Below are positions 46,809 to 59,600 of a stretch of 64,000 nt of DNA, piece after piece; within the stretch, counting starts at the first letter, position 1, and each line of letters opens with the position of its first letter. This DNA comes from Patiria pectinifera (taxonomy: Eukaryota; Echinodermata; Asteroidea; Valvatida; Asterinidae). Position numbers and translations under genes: made by a program. Under the pieces are notes generated by a model. It did not search any database. It was not told the DNA's origin and saw only the letters and a program-made list of their open reading frames with translations. The DNA is taken from contig CM057149.1 of the NCBI GenBank assembly GCA_029964075.1, positions 9,186,465 through 9,250,464 of the forward strand. The letters are read 5' to 3'.

Positions 46809-47690
46809 TTTAGTTTACTTGTATGGATTTTTAATATATGCATGTTACGCAACCTGTCTGCTTTCTGATTGGTTTCTGTGAGGGAGAGTGACCAATCACA
46901 TTGGTGGTGCTAAAATTTCAACCAATCAGGATGAAAGTGTGGCATGTTTTGACCAATCAGAAGGCACCGATATCAACAGATCAAACGGCCATGTCATACG
47001 TGTCTGTGGGCTGCATAAGTTGTGTTTGTAATTGTATTGGTATTAAGTCAAGTTAAATGTGTATGCTATGCTTGGTAATATGTACAACGGTAATAATTTT
47101 GTATTATATGGGAACTACATGTACCTGAGGATAATCTGGTGTAATAGTATTATATTATTTGTGCAGAAATATAGGTAGTGGAAGTTGTATAATATGATGT
47201 ATGCTTAGTATGTATCATAGCAATGTGGTATTGGAACTAAGAACCTCAGAACCTAAAACTCAGAACGAGATCTTTTTTCAGGTTTTTTTTTTCAGGGAGA
47301 CTTCTCTCATAAAGTAGGTCATCAATGGATATAACTTGTGAAACTTTGTCGCAAAGTCTTATAGAATTGAACATAAAAAGTGGCTAGGTACTTTTCTTTT
47401 TTGCTGATATTTATGAGTTAAAACCTAACAACTCTACAGAACCAGGGGTAACTTGGAAATTCTTGGCAACACAATTGTTGTGTTATACTTGGTTTTTAAT
47501 TCTTGGTTATCCTTTTTATTCAGGAATAACATTTTCCCCACCATAAATTGTTATTTTACTGAATTATACTTTACTTTACATTCCAACTTGTCTGAATTCG
47601 AAACATGAGCAAACGTTGGAAGAAAATACAAAATCTGTTAATCATTGGTTAATCAAATCAAAGTGTCAAAATCAAAACATTGGGACAGAA

Positions 47691-48046
47691 GCTTGTTACA
47701 ACTAATAATGTAATAACCAACGGATAATGTATCACCAACCGAGTGTCACAAAAATTGACCGATACTGTATCACTAAGCCGTAATGTAACAGAAATTGACC
47801 GATAGTGTAGTAAATGATAATGTAGTAAATGATACTACACTATCGGTCAATATTTGCTACATTATCGGTCTTAACCGATAATGTAACAAATATTGACCGA
47901 TAGTGTAGTAACATTTACTACACTATCGGTCAATTTCTGTTACATTATCGGTTAGTGATACAGGTACAGTATCGGTCAATTTGTGTGACATTATCGGTTG
48001 GTGATACATTATCCGTTGATTACTACATTATCAGTTGTAACAAAGC
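47691..48046. mobile_element. CCGATAATGTAAC fold-back element, copy 1
   Basis: GCTTGTTACAACTAATAATG at the left end is mirrored by CATTATCAGTTGTAACAAAGC at the right. Arms contain ACGGATAATGTATCACCAAC and its inverse. The middle alternates ACCGATAGTGTAGTA and TACTACACTATCGGT units, so most of the 356 bp can self-pair. Confidence 0.85.
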
Positions 48047-48436
48047 TTTTTTTTTTTGATGAGGCAGTTTCTGTAAAGGGGTTATAATATTGACCAAATA
48101 ACTACAAAACTGGATGATTGTAGACATTTTATAATCAGTGAAGAGAATAGGTTTGTAGTGAACCCAAGTTCATCTCCGTTATGCAGTTAATTTCCTACCT
48201 ATGTATTTCATTATGTATTGTGATTTCTAGCATTATGCAAATAAATATCAATAAGAAAAAGATTTGTACATGTATGTAGAACATGAAAAGTACTAAGTGT
48301 AATAAATCTGGTCAGAAAACAGAGAATGTGTCAATTGTGTAATAATTCTGGAAAGCAGTTGTTCAACAAAAATGGGCAAGGGGTACCCCTTGTTTTAAGG
48401 GCATGATATAAAGAATTTAAAAAAAAAATATGAAAA

Positions 48437-49232
48437 GATTGTTACAACTGATAATGTAGTAACCAACGGATAATGTATCACCAACTGATAATGTAACACA
48501 GATTGACCGATAGTGTAATAAAAATGTATTACACTATCGGTCAATTGTTACATTATCGGTCAACCGATAATGTAACACAAATTGACCGATAGTGTAGTAA
48601 AAATGTATTACACTATCGGTCAATTGTTGTTACATTATCGGTCAACCGATAATGTAACACAAATTGACCAATAGCGTAGTAAAAATGTATTACACTATCG
48701 GTCAATTGTTGTTACATTATCGGTCAACCCATAATGTAACACAAATTGACCGATAGCGTAGTAAAAATGTATTACACTATCGGTCAATTGTTGTTACATT
48801 ATCGGTTTTAACCGATGTTAACACAAATTGACCGATAGTGTAGTAAAAATGTCAATTGTTGTTACATTATCGGTCAACCGATAATGTAACACATATTGAC
48901 CAATAGTGTAGTAAAAATGTATTACACTATCGGTCAATTGTTGTTACATTATCGGTCAACCCATAATGTAACACAAATTGACCGATAGTGTAGTAAAAAT
49001 GTATTACACTATCGGTCAGTTGTTACATTATCGGTTTTAACCGATAATGTAACACAAATTCACCGTTAGTGTAGTAAAAATGTATTACACTATCGGTCAA
49101 TTTTTGTTACATTATCGGTTAAGTTACTACACTATCGGTCATTTTCTGTTACATTATTGGTTAGTGATACAGTATCGGTCAATTTGTGTGACATTATCCG
49201 TTGATTACTACATTATCAGTTGTAACAAAGAT
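48437..49232. mobile_element. CCGATAATGTAAC fold-back element, copy 2 with expanded core
   Basis: It has the same ends as copy 1 (AGATTGTTACAACTGATAAT and the inverse). The core is a tandem array of about seven units of roughly 80 bp. Each unit is itself a palindrome: ACCGATAATGTAACACAAAT, TGACCGATAGTGTAGTAAAA, then the inverse TTACACTATCGGTCA and GTTACATTATCGGT. No coding capacity. Confidence 0.88.
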
Positions 49233-50692
49233 AACCAGTTTCAAAACGTCTTATCTAGGGAGACTACACGAAGCTCTTATTGAGGAATAAGTCAGTAAAA
49301 TAAAGCAGGAAACAAACTTGTGGGTTGTCAACAACAAATTTATTAATCCAATAAAAACTGTGAAAAAATATACACAAAATGAACCTTAGCTTATCCACTG
49401 CAATATTTAAAGATGTTGCAGTTTTCACACAGTATACATGGAATGTTAAGATTCACTTTAAATCCAGATTAAAACATTACTACAAAGAATACACCAATTA
49501 TACTCTGGATATATGGACGGAAACTTGTTTTACCAATACAAAAAGCTTCAGGACGGAATTTTTTTGTCAACACTATATTGACAAGATTTAAACTTTATTA
49601 TTATATTTAATATTCTTCAATTTAAAATATACATTTAAAAATACCCATTCAATATTCATAACCCTTGAAAGTTTGGACGCCTGTTTGACTTTGAGAAATA
49701 CAAATATGTACAATATCCAATTTTACAAGTCCTGAAAATTCAATTTGGAAAATTTGTATCTAATATTAATGTCTTAAGTCAAATAAAATGTGCCATTTTC
49801 TGGACGGTATTCATTTAAACAAACTTTTGTCTAACTTAAATACAAATTTTGGACGGATGTGTTAAGTCATGTATTTGTTTAAGTGTGGATGTACTTTTGC
49901 GACTGCAAGTAAAATAAAACTTCAAAAAATATTCATTCTTGCCCTAACTATTGTGTAACTGCAAAAACCATTGAATCTTAAGTATCAAGTGCAAATTTAT
50001 TATTAACATTTCTCCATACTCATTTAAAACTCTTTATCTGTAAAAGTGACTTTACACACATGTGTACATGACAAGCTTATTTTTTTTTTTAATTAAGGCA
50101 CTACCTGAAATTGTAAGGCAAACATATTGAAGAATTGATCATTTCTAAAAAATACTTTGGTCCAGATATACATCTGCAATTTTCTTCCTTGGGCAAAGCA
50201 TATTATATAATTTAATTACATCCGTTGAACAAAAACACAACTCCAACAGAAATAACAACATAATGAAATAAAACAATGTACAGCTGAAAAATAAGCCATC
50301 AATTGTGAAATCTCATTCCTGTAAATATTTGTCAGAAAGAAATGGAAGGTGTTAAATCTAATAAAGTCTTCACAATTGAAATAATTCATCAGAAATACAC
50401 ACGACACAACGTCAATACCATAATCTTAGCAACATATGTACAGATAAGCAACATTAAACCAACTATATACAACCTCCAACTAGTGTTCAACTTGCAACTA
50501 GTTACTACAAATAACCAGATTATCTTGGTTATTTAAACCCAACCTACTTTAAACCAGATTAACAGAGCACTCTATTGTAAATCCACATTGTTACAAAAAG
50601 TTGAAACAGGTTAACCTGTTTATGTACACAAGTCCTCAAGCTAAGATTATAACCATCAATCCACAACTAGTTGATTAACTAGTTGATCAACC

Positions 50693-53600
50693 CTAGTCGT
50701 CCAGCTGGCAGAGCAGGGCCACACCTCTCTTAATCCAGTGCTGCACTGGTTTATCGGTTGGGAGGTCCATGGGAAGGACAAAGTTAGTGGAGTGACCAGT
50801 TGTTGACAGCGTGCCTCGGCGCTCGCTGGTCTTGTACAAGGGACAGACGTAGTCGGCTTTGGGCTTGAAGTCTAGTTTCTTACCTGAATGAACAACAAAC
50901 AAAAAATATTGTTTCGATTGAAAAAAAGATGTTTCCAAAAGATCAATCATTTATGTAATTATTATCTAACAAGATGAGAAAGTCGAAAACTATAAAGAAA
51001 AATGGTTGATTGACAGTTGATTGATTAAGGCAAAAGGTACTTTCTCAAGATCATTTGTGAGGCATTTTGGCAAAATGAGACAGAACTGGGCAAAGGCAGT
51101 AGAGGAGCAAAATGCAAAAAAAAAAAATTAAGAAAATGGGGGTGACATTTTTCGGTTTAATTTGTATTGATATTTGTAATCTTTGACATCTACTACCCAT
51201 GTTTTTTTGTATAAAAATGGTAGAATAAACAAGTTTTTCAGGAAAAACAATTAGCATCTTTCATTTTCCCAGATACCTAATTCGAAACTTTCAAAGCCTT
51301 TTTCTCAGTATTTGACCTTTTTGACATGTCAATAAATGCAAACTTTACACAGCCAGAACTTGTCAACAGAACGTCCGATAAGAGTGCAACAAACAGTATT
51401 GCAAGGAGAATGTTATTCTCTTTCCTAATACCTGCAAACCCTCTATTTGACCCTCTGCCCAGTTCTGTCTCATTTTACCAGAACGCCTCGCATTTTGGGC
51501 AGGAAAATTGTGGGTATTCCTCCAACTTTCACATATTTTTTGTATCTACTTGAGGGAGTTCACGGCTTACTGGACCGTACTGTGAAGCTAAGGCCATGTC
51601 TAAAAAGTGCCACAGATGAGAATAGATTTTGCCTCACTCTACAATGTAACCAATCATGGACTTTGGTCTATTTCTTACCTGGTTTGACCCAAATAACTGG
51701 AACGGGGTCAAACAGGACCTTGGGCATGGACTCGGCAAGAAGTCCCCTGCACAAGATAAAATTAAAACAAATAAAAAGAAGATCAGATACAAACCATTAA
51801 AAAAAAAGAGTCTCAAAATCAGAAACTCTAACTATCGCAACAGAATTAACAATGATCTCTATCAAAAAACAGGCATGTACGAAACTGAAAATTGTTGGCT
51901 GTTGAACAGCAATGCAACTGTACAAATTGAGCTACATGCAAAAATGTCATTACATCCAAAACAGAAAGAAAACTAGCACAGTCTTAAACCAGCACCATTA
52001 CTACCACCATAAAGACATGAAAGCAATGACCAATTTCTGAAATTGTAGCAAGTATTCCCTCAGCAAAGTTGTTTCAAAACCAAAGTACACATTCAAACTC
52101 CAGCACATTTTTGATGTGCTTTTGATTGACATTCACTTTCATTGAAGTACCAGCCTTGTACTATAAATGACATCTTGATAGGAATGCTAAATAAGGTGAG
52201 GCCTGCACTGTCAATCCTTGAGGTTGACTTACTTCTTTCTGTCCCAGCGAGCTCCATCCAGGAACAGACCGTTGACGTACACACCATCCTCTGGAGGCTT
52301 GTCTACTGTCTCGCAAGGCAAGACCTGATGACAAGGAGGAGAAACAAAAAATGAGAATAGTTGAAGGACTTTGTGCAACACTTGCAAATAGCTGCTCATA
52401 AAAACGTTCCTGGAGAAAAAAGTAAGCAAAGAAATGTTGTGCTAGGGATTGTCTTGCAAACTGCAAGACAATCTTGACTACCCGACTCGACTACAACTCT
52501 GGAATTCAACCAAAGTGAAAACCAGAAACCCACCTCAAACTGAAATCCACACTTATCAATGGGGATAGTGTACTTCCTAGCGTAGTTCTGCATAGCTCCT
52601 GTCAGGAAGGCTTGAGTGAAGAAGAACCCTGACAGCCAGAAGATGTCCGGTTTGTTGCTATCGTACCAATCTTGAAGGAACTTGAGCCGTGCTAAGAAGT
52701 CTGTGATGTAGCTGCCGAGGGGTTTCAGGGTGGAGTAGGAGCGCTTGGACCACATCTCTGGCACCTGTAAATAGAGAGGTCAAACTTAGCCGATAGTCCA
52801 GGCTTGGAGAAATTATGACACTAAGTCTGTATTTTCTCCCAATGGGCTCTATATGCTCAAGTACTACCTTTGGGGTGGGGGTGGGGGTGCTGGTGGGGGT
52901 GGGGGTGGGAGACACCGGACAAAAGCCACGGTCTGAGTAAGTTCATTATCAGGCCTTATTAGGCACCAGAAATTGATAAAACTCAACATTCATATTTAAG
53001 TCGCCCATTGTTGGCACAACGTGCCTTTGTTGTTCACACTGGCCCTCACATCACTTGTAGAGCCTCAAATTTTTCGTGGACCCTAAACATGGCCAAGAAC
53101 ACTCCACATACAAATGGGTAAAGAAAGAGAGATGGGTCTACCTTGCCGATGAGGACGTTACTGCCCACGGCTTCCAGCTCCGAGGACATGACCACGAGAC
53201 CCTTGATGGCTTTCTGCAGGTTCTGTAGACTGGAGCGGATGGTTCGCATCAGACTGAGGACAGAGGAATTGGAATAGTCAGTGAAACTGTGAAATGGACA
53301 CACTTCATATCATTAGGGCCTACTTCCTACTTGTAAATCTGATTTAAAAAGTGTGCAATAACCAATACTCTGTCCTTTCAAATACAGTAGAACCAGGTAC
53401 AATGAACAAAGCTGTAACCAAACAATCATCTATTACTAACACCCTGACTCCAAAATTTTATTCAAAATTAAACTGTACATTGGTGGCCAACACTGTTGTA
53501 ATGAACACCCATTGTATCAAACAATCTTTTGTGGACCCCATTGTTTTCATTACGCAAAGTTCAACTGTATACTACTGCTAGATCTGTTGACATCTCATGA

Positions 53601-56600
53601 CTCGAACAAGCTTAGCAGGAAACAATGGCATTTGAATAATCAGTTCTTATACACAGGCTCCTAGAAAGCACTGTGCATACAGCTCTAAAGATGCCAAGTT
53701 GGGCGAGAAAATTATAGAAAGAAACTACTTAAATCTTGCATCATTCCTTGAAAATGCCAACACAGAAATGCGAACAGAATGCAAGATAGTCAGAAAGACA
53801 CACAGACAAACAAACAGACTGATTGTCTTACTTGTTGAATCGCTCCATCTCCTGCACCAAGACAGTGTTCATGCTCTCATTGTACACGACTGGAAACTTC
53901 TTCAGTGCCGCCTCCAAATCATAGTCCTTGGGCAACTGAGGATGGAAAAAAAGGAAGGACACTCAGAAAAATGTCAAATTGTAGAAAGAAAGTCAACGAT
54001 TTCAATGTACTCTAACTTCAATATTGCTTAAAAGGTATGATTGTCATATTGGCAAAACCCATCATGGAATTTCAATTTGTCATAGCAAAACTGTCAATGG
54101 GATACTTGACTCGTCTCAGGCAAAGCAAATCAGAGGCTACACTCACTGAGCTGAAATTTCAACACATAAGCCATAAAAAAAAAGACTTGGCAAGTAATTT
54201 TTCTACAACTAAACATAAGCAGACTTTTCCTTTCGATGTCTCATCAAAAAAGAAGTTGATTATGTACAGCAATTTAAACGAACTATCTATTTTCCAATTT
54301 CAAGTTTAAGCAGCTTTAAAGTTTTTTGGTCCTGATTACTGCCATGTTGTCATTTCTGAGTTCATGACGATCATACCTTAGACAGGATATCCTGTGCGAT
54401 CTCATAGAGCACATCGTCCGTCTTGCCTCCCCCTGCGCTCGCCCTGCCTCCCTGGGTCACCAGGATAGAATCAAAGATCTGCTTGGTCTCCTGAAGTGAC
54501 TTGGAGATGTCTACGTTCTCATGCATGCCAAAGATCTCCGGTTCTTGGCTTAGAGGTAGACTCTGAAAACAACAGAATAATAACGAAGACCGTAATAAAC
54601 AGGAAGCAATGATTTGAGTGGGTAGCAAAGTTTGGGGGGGGGGGGGGGCAAATGTCTTTATATACCATAAACCCTACACAATCCCAAATTCTCCCAAAAA
54701 AACACTGGTTTTGTAAGGTTGTAACGAATTCAGTACGCGTAAGGACAAGAAACCTTTACTTTGTGTAATACTTGAAATCTAATTGAAGAATGTGCATTGA
54801 AGAATGCAAAATTACAATACTTCACAGTGTAAAATTTTGGAGGACTTGGGAAGGGTTTTTGAAAATATACCAAAGGAATAAGGGTTCGGTTTGTTGACAT
54901 TCTTTTAGCATTTTACTAAATAAACCTGAGACTCTTTCAAATTTTGGTGATGTGATTCACACACCAAAAAAGTTCATAACTCTTTTTTTCCAGGCAACTA
55001 ATTGTGACATTGACATTGATTGCCATGACTGCTAGTCTGGGTATTTTCCTAAGAGATACCCCTCTGACCTTGATGAAGTCCAGGTACTCTTCATATGAGC
55101 TCTTGGGTGGAGCGTAGTAGTTGCCGCTAGGGGAGAACTTGTACTTGGAATCCTTGACTATCTTAGGAGTGATGAAATCAGCCAGGATGGTAAGTAAGCA
55201 GCGACGATCTCGGTCGTCTGTCACACGGCCGCCGTAGTTACACTCACCGGTCAGATAGGAGACAGCATCGTACTGCACCTCATCGTAGTCATTGACAAAC
55301 ATCTACACGGACAGCAAAGGTGGGAAGTCATAAATATGCATGAGAAAATATGTCATGAACACATATGTCATGAATATTCATCAAAAAGTAGTAAATATCC
55401 ATAAGAGAAATATGAATATTAATATACATTTTATGTAGAAAGTAACAAGTATCCATAAAAGAAATATGAATATTCATATAAACATGTATGTTTATGTATA
55501 TTTCTCATAAAGTAATAAATATCCAGGAAAGAAATATGAATATTCAAGGCATGCTTTGCATATGTTAGCTTACCTGTAGCTAAAACCTGTATACATTTTT
55601 TACACAATAATACAAGCTTTATCGCTCATATTGTGCTTTCAATAGATGATAAAATTACTTTGAATAAATGTTTAAATTAAAAGGACCTGATATTTCATTC
55701 CTAGCAAAACTTTTTTCAAAATGCTGTCCAGAAATAGCAATAAAAAATGCAGCTCATATCTGACTGTTACGATAGGAGATAGAATAAACCACAATTATAT
55801 TTTCATTGGCCTTGGTCACATGATTGTTGGCCTTGGTCACATGATTGTTGGCCTTGGTCACATGATTGTCTTACCTGTAGCTGCCTGATGCTAATGCGGA
55901 GATCCGACTCATTAAAACCATAGGGGATGTTCCAGCCCAGGGGGCCAAACTTGCGCCGTTCTTGTACCAGAGCGTGGAAGAAACACATCCCAAACAGCAA
56001 CTTCTCCCAGGCCTGGAAATTCAACAGCCAATAATATATTCTCTTTAAAACAGCAACATGCTGGTTGGGTTCTTAATTTCGAATTTTTGGGAGTGATTGG
56101 TGGGGGCTGGGGTGGTTAAAACATAATATGTTACATAAAGTTGCTGACATGGTAAAATTGCTCTTACGATGCTCTCGAAAGGTTTAATTGTGTGTAAAGT
56201 AATTATGTCACAAGTAAATAGTGGCAAGGTTTTTTATTTTATGTTTCATTCAAAATTTTATAACTTTTGTTTTGCTAGAAAAATAGCAGCTGAAAAAGAA
56301 AATCTAATGTGGGGGGGGGGGGAACTCAGAAACAGCAACTTATGCTACTGACCGCCTCCTTCCCAGGGCAAGAAGCAAAGAACTCTTCGTCACTGATAGG
56401 ATCACTGATGTAAGACTGTAGCAGGTTCATCCTCAGTCCCGTGGGTGGTTCATTGGTCATCTTGACGCCGTTCTGAAGGACAGTCACCGGGAACTGAATA
56501 AAGAAAAAAACAATTAAAAAATTCAGCAAAAATAAGTAAAATGAAATGAAATAAAATACAACTAAAGATAGACAGAGTCCCTTTGATTTTTCCCCCGACA

Positions 56601-59600
56601 GTTTCAATTCGCAATCTTCAAGTGCCTGCTTTTGACACCATGCATGAACAGAAGATAGGGCTTTGTGAATACTTCGAGAACTCCTTCAGAGAGACAAACC
56701 ACATGTACACACTCAAGATCACTGGTTCGCTCGTTAACTAATACGCACAAATAAATATCTAAACGGAATATGCACAAACTGTTCGCATCTTTGCATTCAA
56801 GTGTTTTGTCAAGTCGTGTTTGAATATTAACCTTGTCGGATGGGTAGCTAGTCAGCCAGAGTCTGAAGTCAGCAGTAACTGTTTCAGGAGTAAACTCCTC
56901 ACACAGTTTCTCTAAGGCTGTCATCCAGGAGACTGCTAAGTGACAGTTCTGTAGCACCACCCATGTACCGTCCTGCCTGGCTGCCTCGATTAACTTAGCT
57001 GCAACTGGACCCTGGAAGAAAAAACAAAACCAAATACCGTTCATAAGATGGATTTTTTTTGCATCGGGGTGATGTATATTCAATATTGGGTTTTCCCTTC
57101 ACTGACATATACATCAGCTATTTCATGTTTGTGGTTCTCCTATGTTGCTGTACTTGAGATAAGTAACGGGCAGGCATGCTAGCTAGACAAATAAATGTGA
57201 AACAGATATACAGCACTCCAACAAATTCAATTTTATTTTCTCTTTACCAATTTTTGATTTACATGTTTTATCCAAAAGCATGTTATTTTGGGTTGTTTCT
57301 GTGCCTTTAACACACATTCATAAATACCTAAGACAGTTTTCCATTCTTATTGATGGAGAGCTGCTGATAAAACACAGCTGCGTTCTGCGCCACATTGCGC
57401 GGTACGCGCCACTCGCACCAATCTCCATATTTGGCAAGGTATATAACACATAGAAAGGCACTGACTCATCGTCATACTTTACTTTTATTCATTGAGGTTT
57501 AAGTCATTTTGAATAAGAGCAATGTCCTATAGTCGTCATTAGTAACTACAGAATTGAAACAAAACAGCATGAAATGAAGTTCCATTCGTTACCTGTCCCT
57601 GTCCCAGGGATATGGCGTTGAATTTCTCCCCACTGAACCCTTTGTCGCCGGCAAACTTGAGCAGTGCAGCCATGGGGTCAGCCCCAGGGGACAGGACAAA
57701 GATGAGAGGGGCGCAGGAGTGGGAGTCCACGAAACTCTTGGCTAGGTCAAAGGGTGGAGGCTGGACAAACTTCTGACCTAGCTTACTGATGACGAAGTCA
57801 GTGACCAGTGGCCCGACCTACGTAAATCAAAAGTGGACAATTGTTGTACACAAGCAACCAGGTTTGTTAGACTGATCACAGGGGAAATTTCCAACAGGTC
57901 TTTTTTTTTCAAGCTTTAAGAAAATGTTGAAAAATTCAAAACTTAAAATTAGCACCGTGGCCTCGTGGTCTAGAGCAATGAATTTGTGATCTGGGGTAAT
58001 TCTGCAGGTTGTGGGTTCGAGTCCAGCCTGGGGTCGTGGTGCGTGTGCCCTTGGGCAAGGCACTTTGTCACTCATTGCTTCTCCCCACCCAGGAGTAAAT
58101 TGGGTACCTGTGAGGGCAGAGGTGCTTAGTGTGGTTGATTTTAGCTGCTTTGCGCCAAAATGGCAGCATCCAGCTGTATACTCCCCAGGGAGCTGAGATG
58201 GTATTTGGAATGTTTCATTGGCCCAGTGAGCAGGGTAATAATGATGTAGCGCCTTGAGCACAACATGTACTTTATGAATACACATTATTGTTATTATTTT
58301 CATAAAGTTCGAACAGACATAACAAAAAATACGTATTGAGTTGAAATCTAATTCTTCAATTGTCATAGTAATGTCTTCAATTTGAAAAAAAAATTAAAAA
58401 GAAAAGAAAAAAAAAAGCAAGAATCTTACCTTATCTGGTCTGAGACATCTGATGACAATAGCCTTCTGGAAATCTGAGAGCTTCTCATTCCAGGGGGCGG
58501 GGAAGGTCTCTTTGTGGGGCTCCTTGCTGTTGTACAATGATCTCCAATCCTCCAGGTGGTCATGGAAGTGATCCCTATGGAATGGGAACAGCAAATATAA
58601 TCAGAACACAGAAACAGAACAGTCTCATATGTTTCTTTATTTCCCCAAAAAGTTACTTTTTCCAGATTAATATCCCTTGTCTCCAAACGAATTTGGAAGA
58701 GTTTGAGAGTTTTTACATAAAGACTTTGTTTAAAATTTTAATTGTTTTTGTTTCTTGGGGTTTATTTTTCTGCGCATATTCATTCTGCTGTTTAGTAACT
58801 CGGCTGTAATATGTCCACGTCATCAACAACAAGTGCATGCAGAGATAAATAGTTGAACAGTTATAGTCTCTTCTTTTCATGACATCTTGTCAAGTTTTAA
58901 ACATTGTTTGTTTTACACTCCTGTAAGCAAATCTGTGCTAACAAGCTAATGTAGAAGTTTAGAAATAATTCCTGGGCTTGACATTTTATACCTGAATCCT
59001 TTGTAGGCCTTCCGGTCACTCATACGACAGATCTCATCCCAGCTTCTATCTGACAGCCAGGAGGGGTCTGGGTTCTCTAGTTTGTTTTCTAGACCCACTC
59101 CGCCGGTCAGGAAGAACATGAATTCCTCCTGGTCCATCTCCTTCTTATCCCTGGCGTTAGGACGAGGAGAAGGAAAGAAGCACGTCAAAATATGGTGCTG
59201 GCAACATTTGATAAGGTTGGATAAGACTTAAAGGTTTGCTTCACTTGTCCAACTTACACAATTTTACTGGTTTGCTGAGAACCAACCATACTGGTGCTCC
59301 TAATTGGTCTTTTACTTTTACTTTTTTTTAACAAACTTTATGAAGGCACACCACTGTAACAGAAGGACAACTATATATGTTGAAGATTAGCGAGATTACG
59401 TCACACACAACTTAAATTTTCCCAACAAATTTGGGAGTTGAACCTTCAATTTCAACTGCTTAATAGTTTTGTTTTCTTTTTCAGAATTTTAGAAATCCTT
59501 GTGCCACAGTGGTTAATGATATACCTTCAGTTGAATACAAAACCACCACCAAGAATATGAAGCTATTATAACCAACACCAGAATCCTATGTTACCATAAT

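Larger units (their letters stand above)
46809..50692. other. Convergent 3' region of ATP6AP1 and the dynein gene
   Basis: No coding segment is recognised. Candidate plus-strand AATAAA sites for ATP6AP1 lie at 48240, 48301 and 49300. A minus-strand AATAAA for the dynein gene lies at 49339-49344. Two arrays of the CCGATAATGTAAC fold-back family occupy 47691-48046 and 48437-49232. The remainder is A+T-rich. Confidence 0.5.

Noticed and set aside
48437-49232. Open frames over the palindromic array
   Set aside because: They arise from the 80-bp repeat units and show no family similarity or splice support.
53254-53286. Longer version of a dynein exon starting at 53286
   Set aside because: An AG there would add [11 protein letters not shown], which breaks the otherwise colinear family match. 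The internal acceptor giving a start at 53253 has a good pyrimidine tract and restores [14 protein letters not shown]-type spacing.
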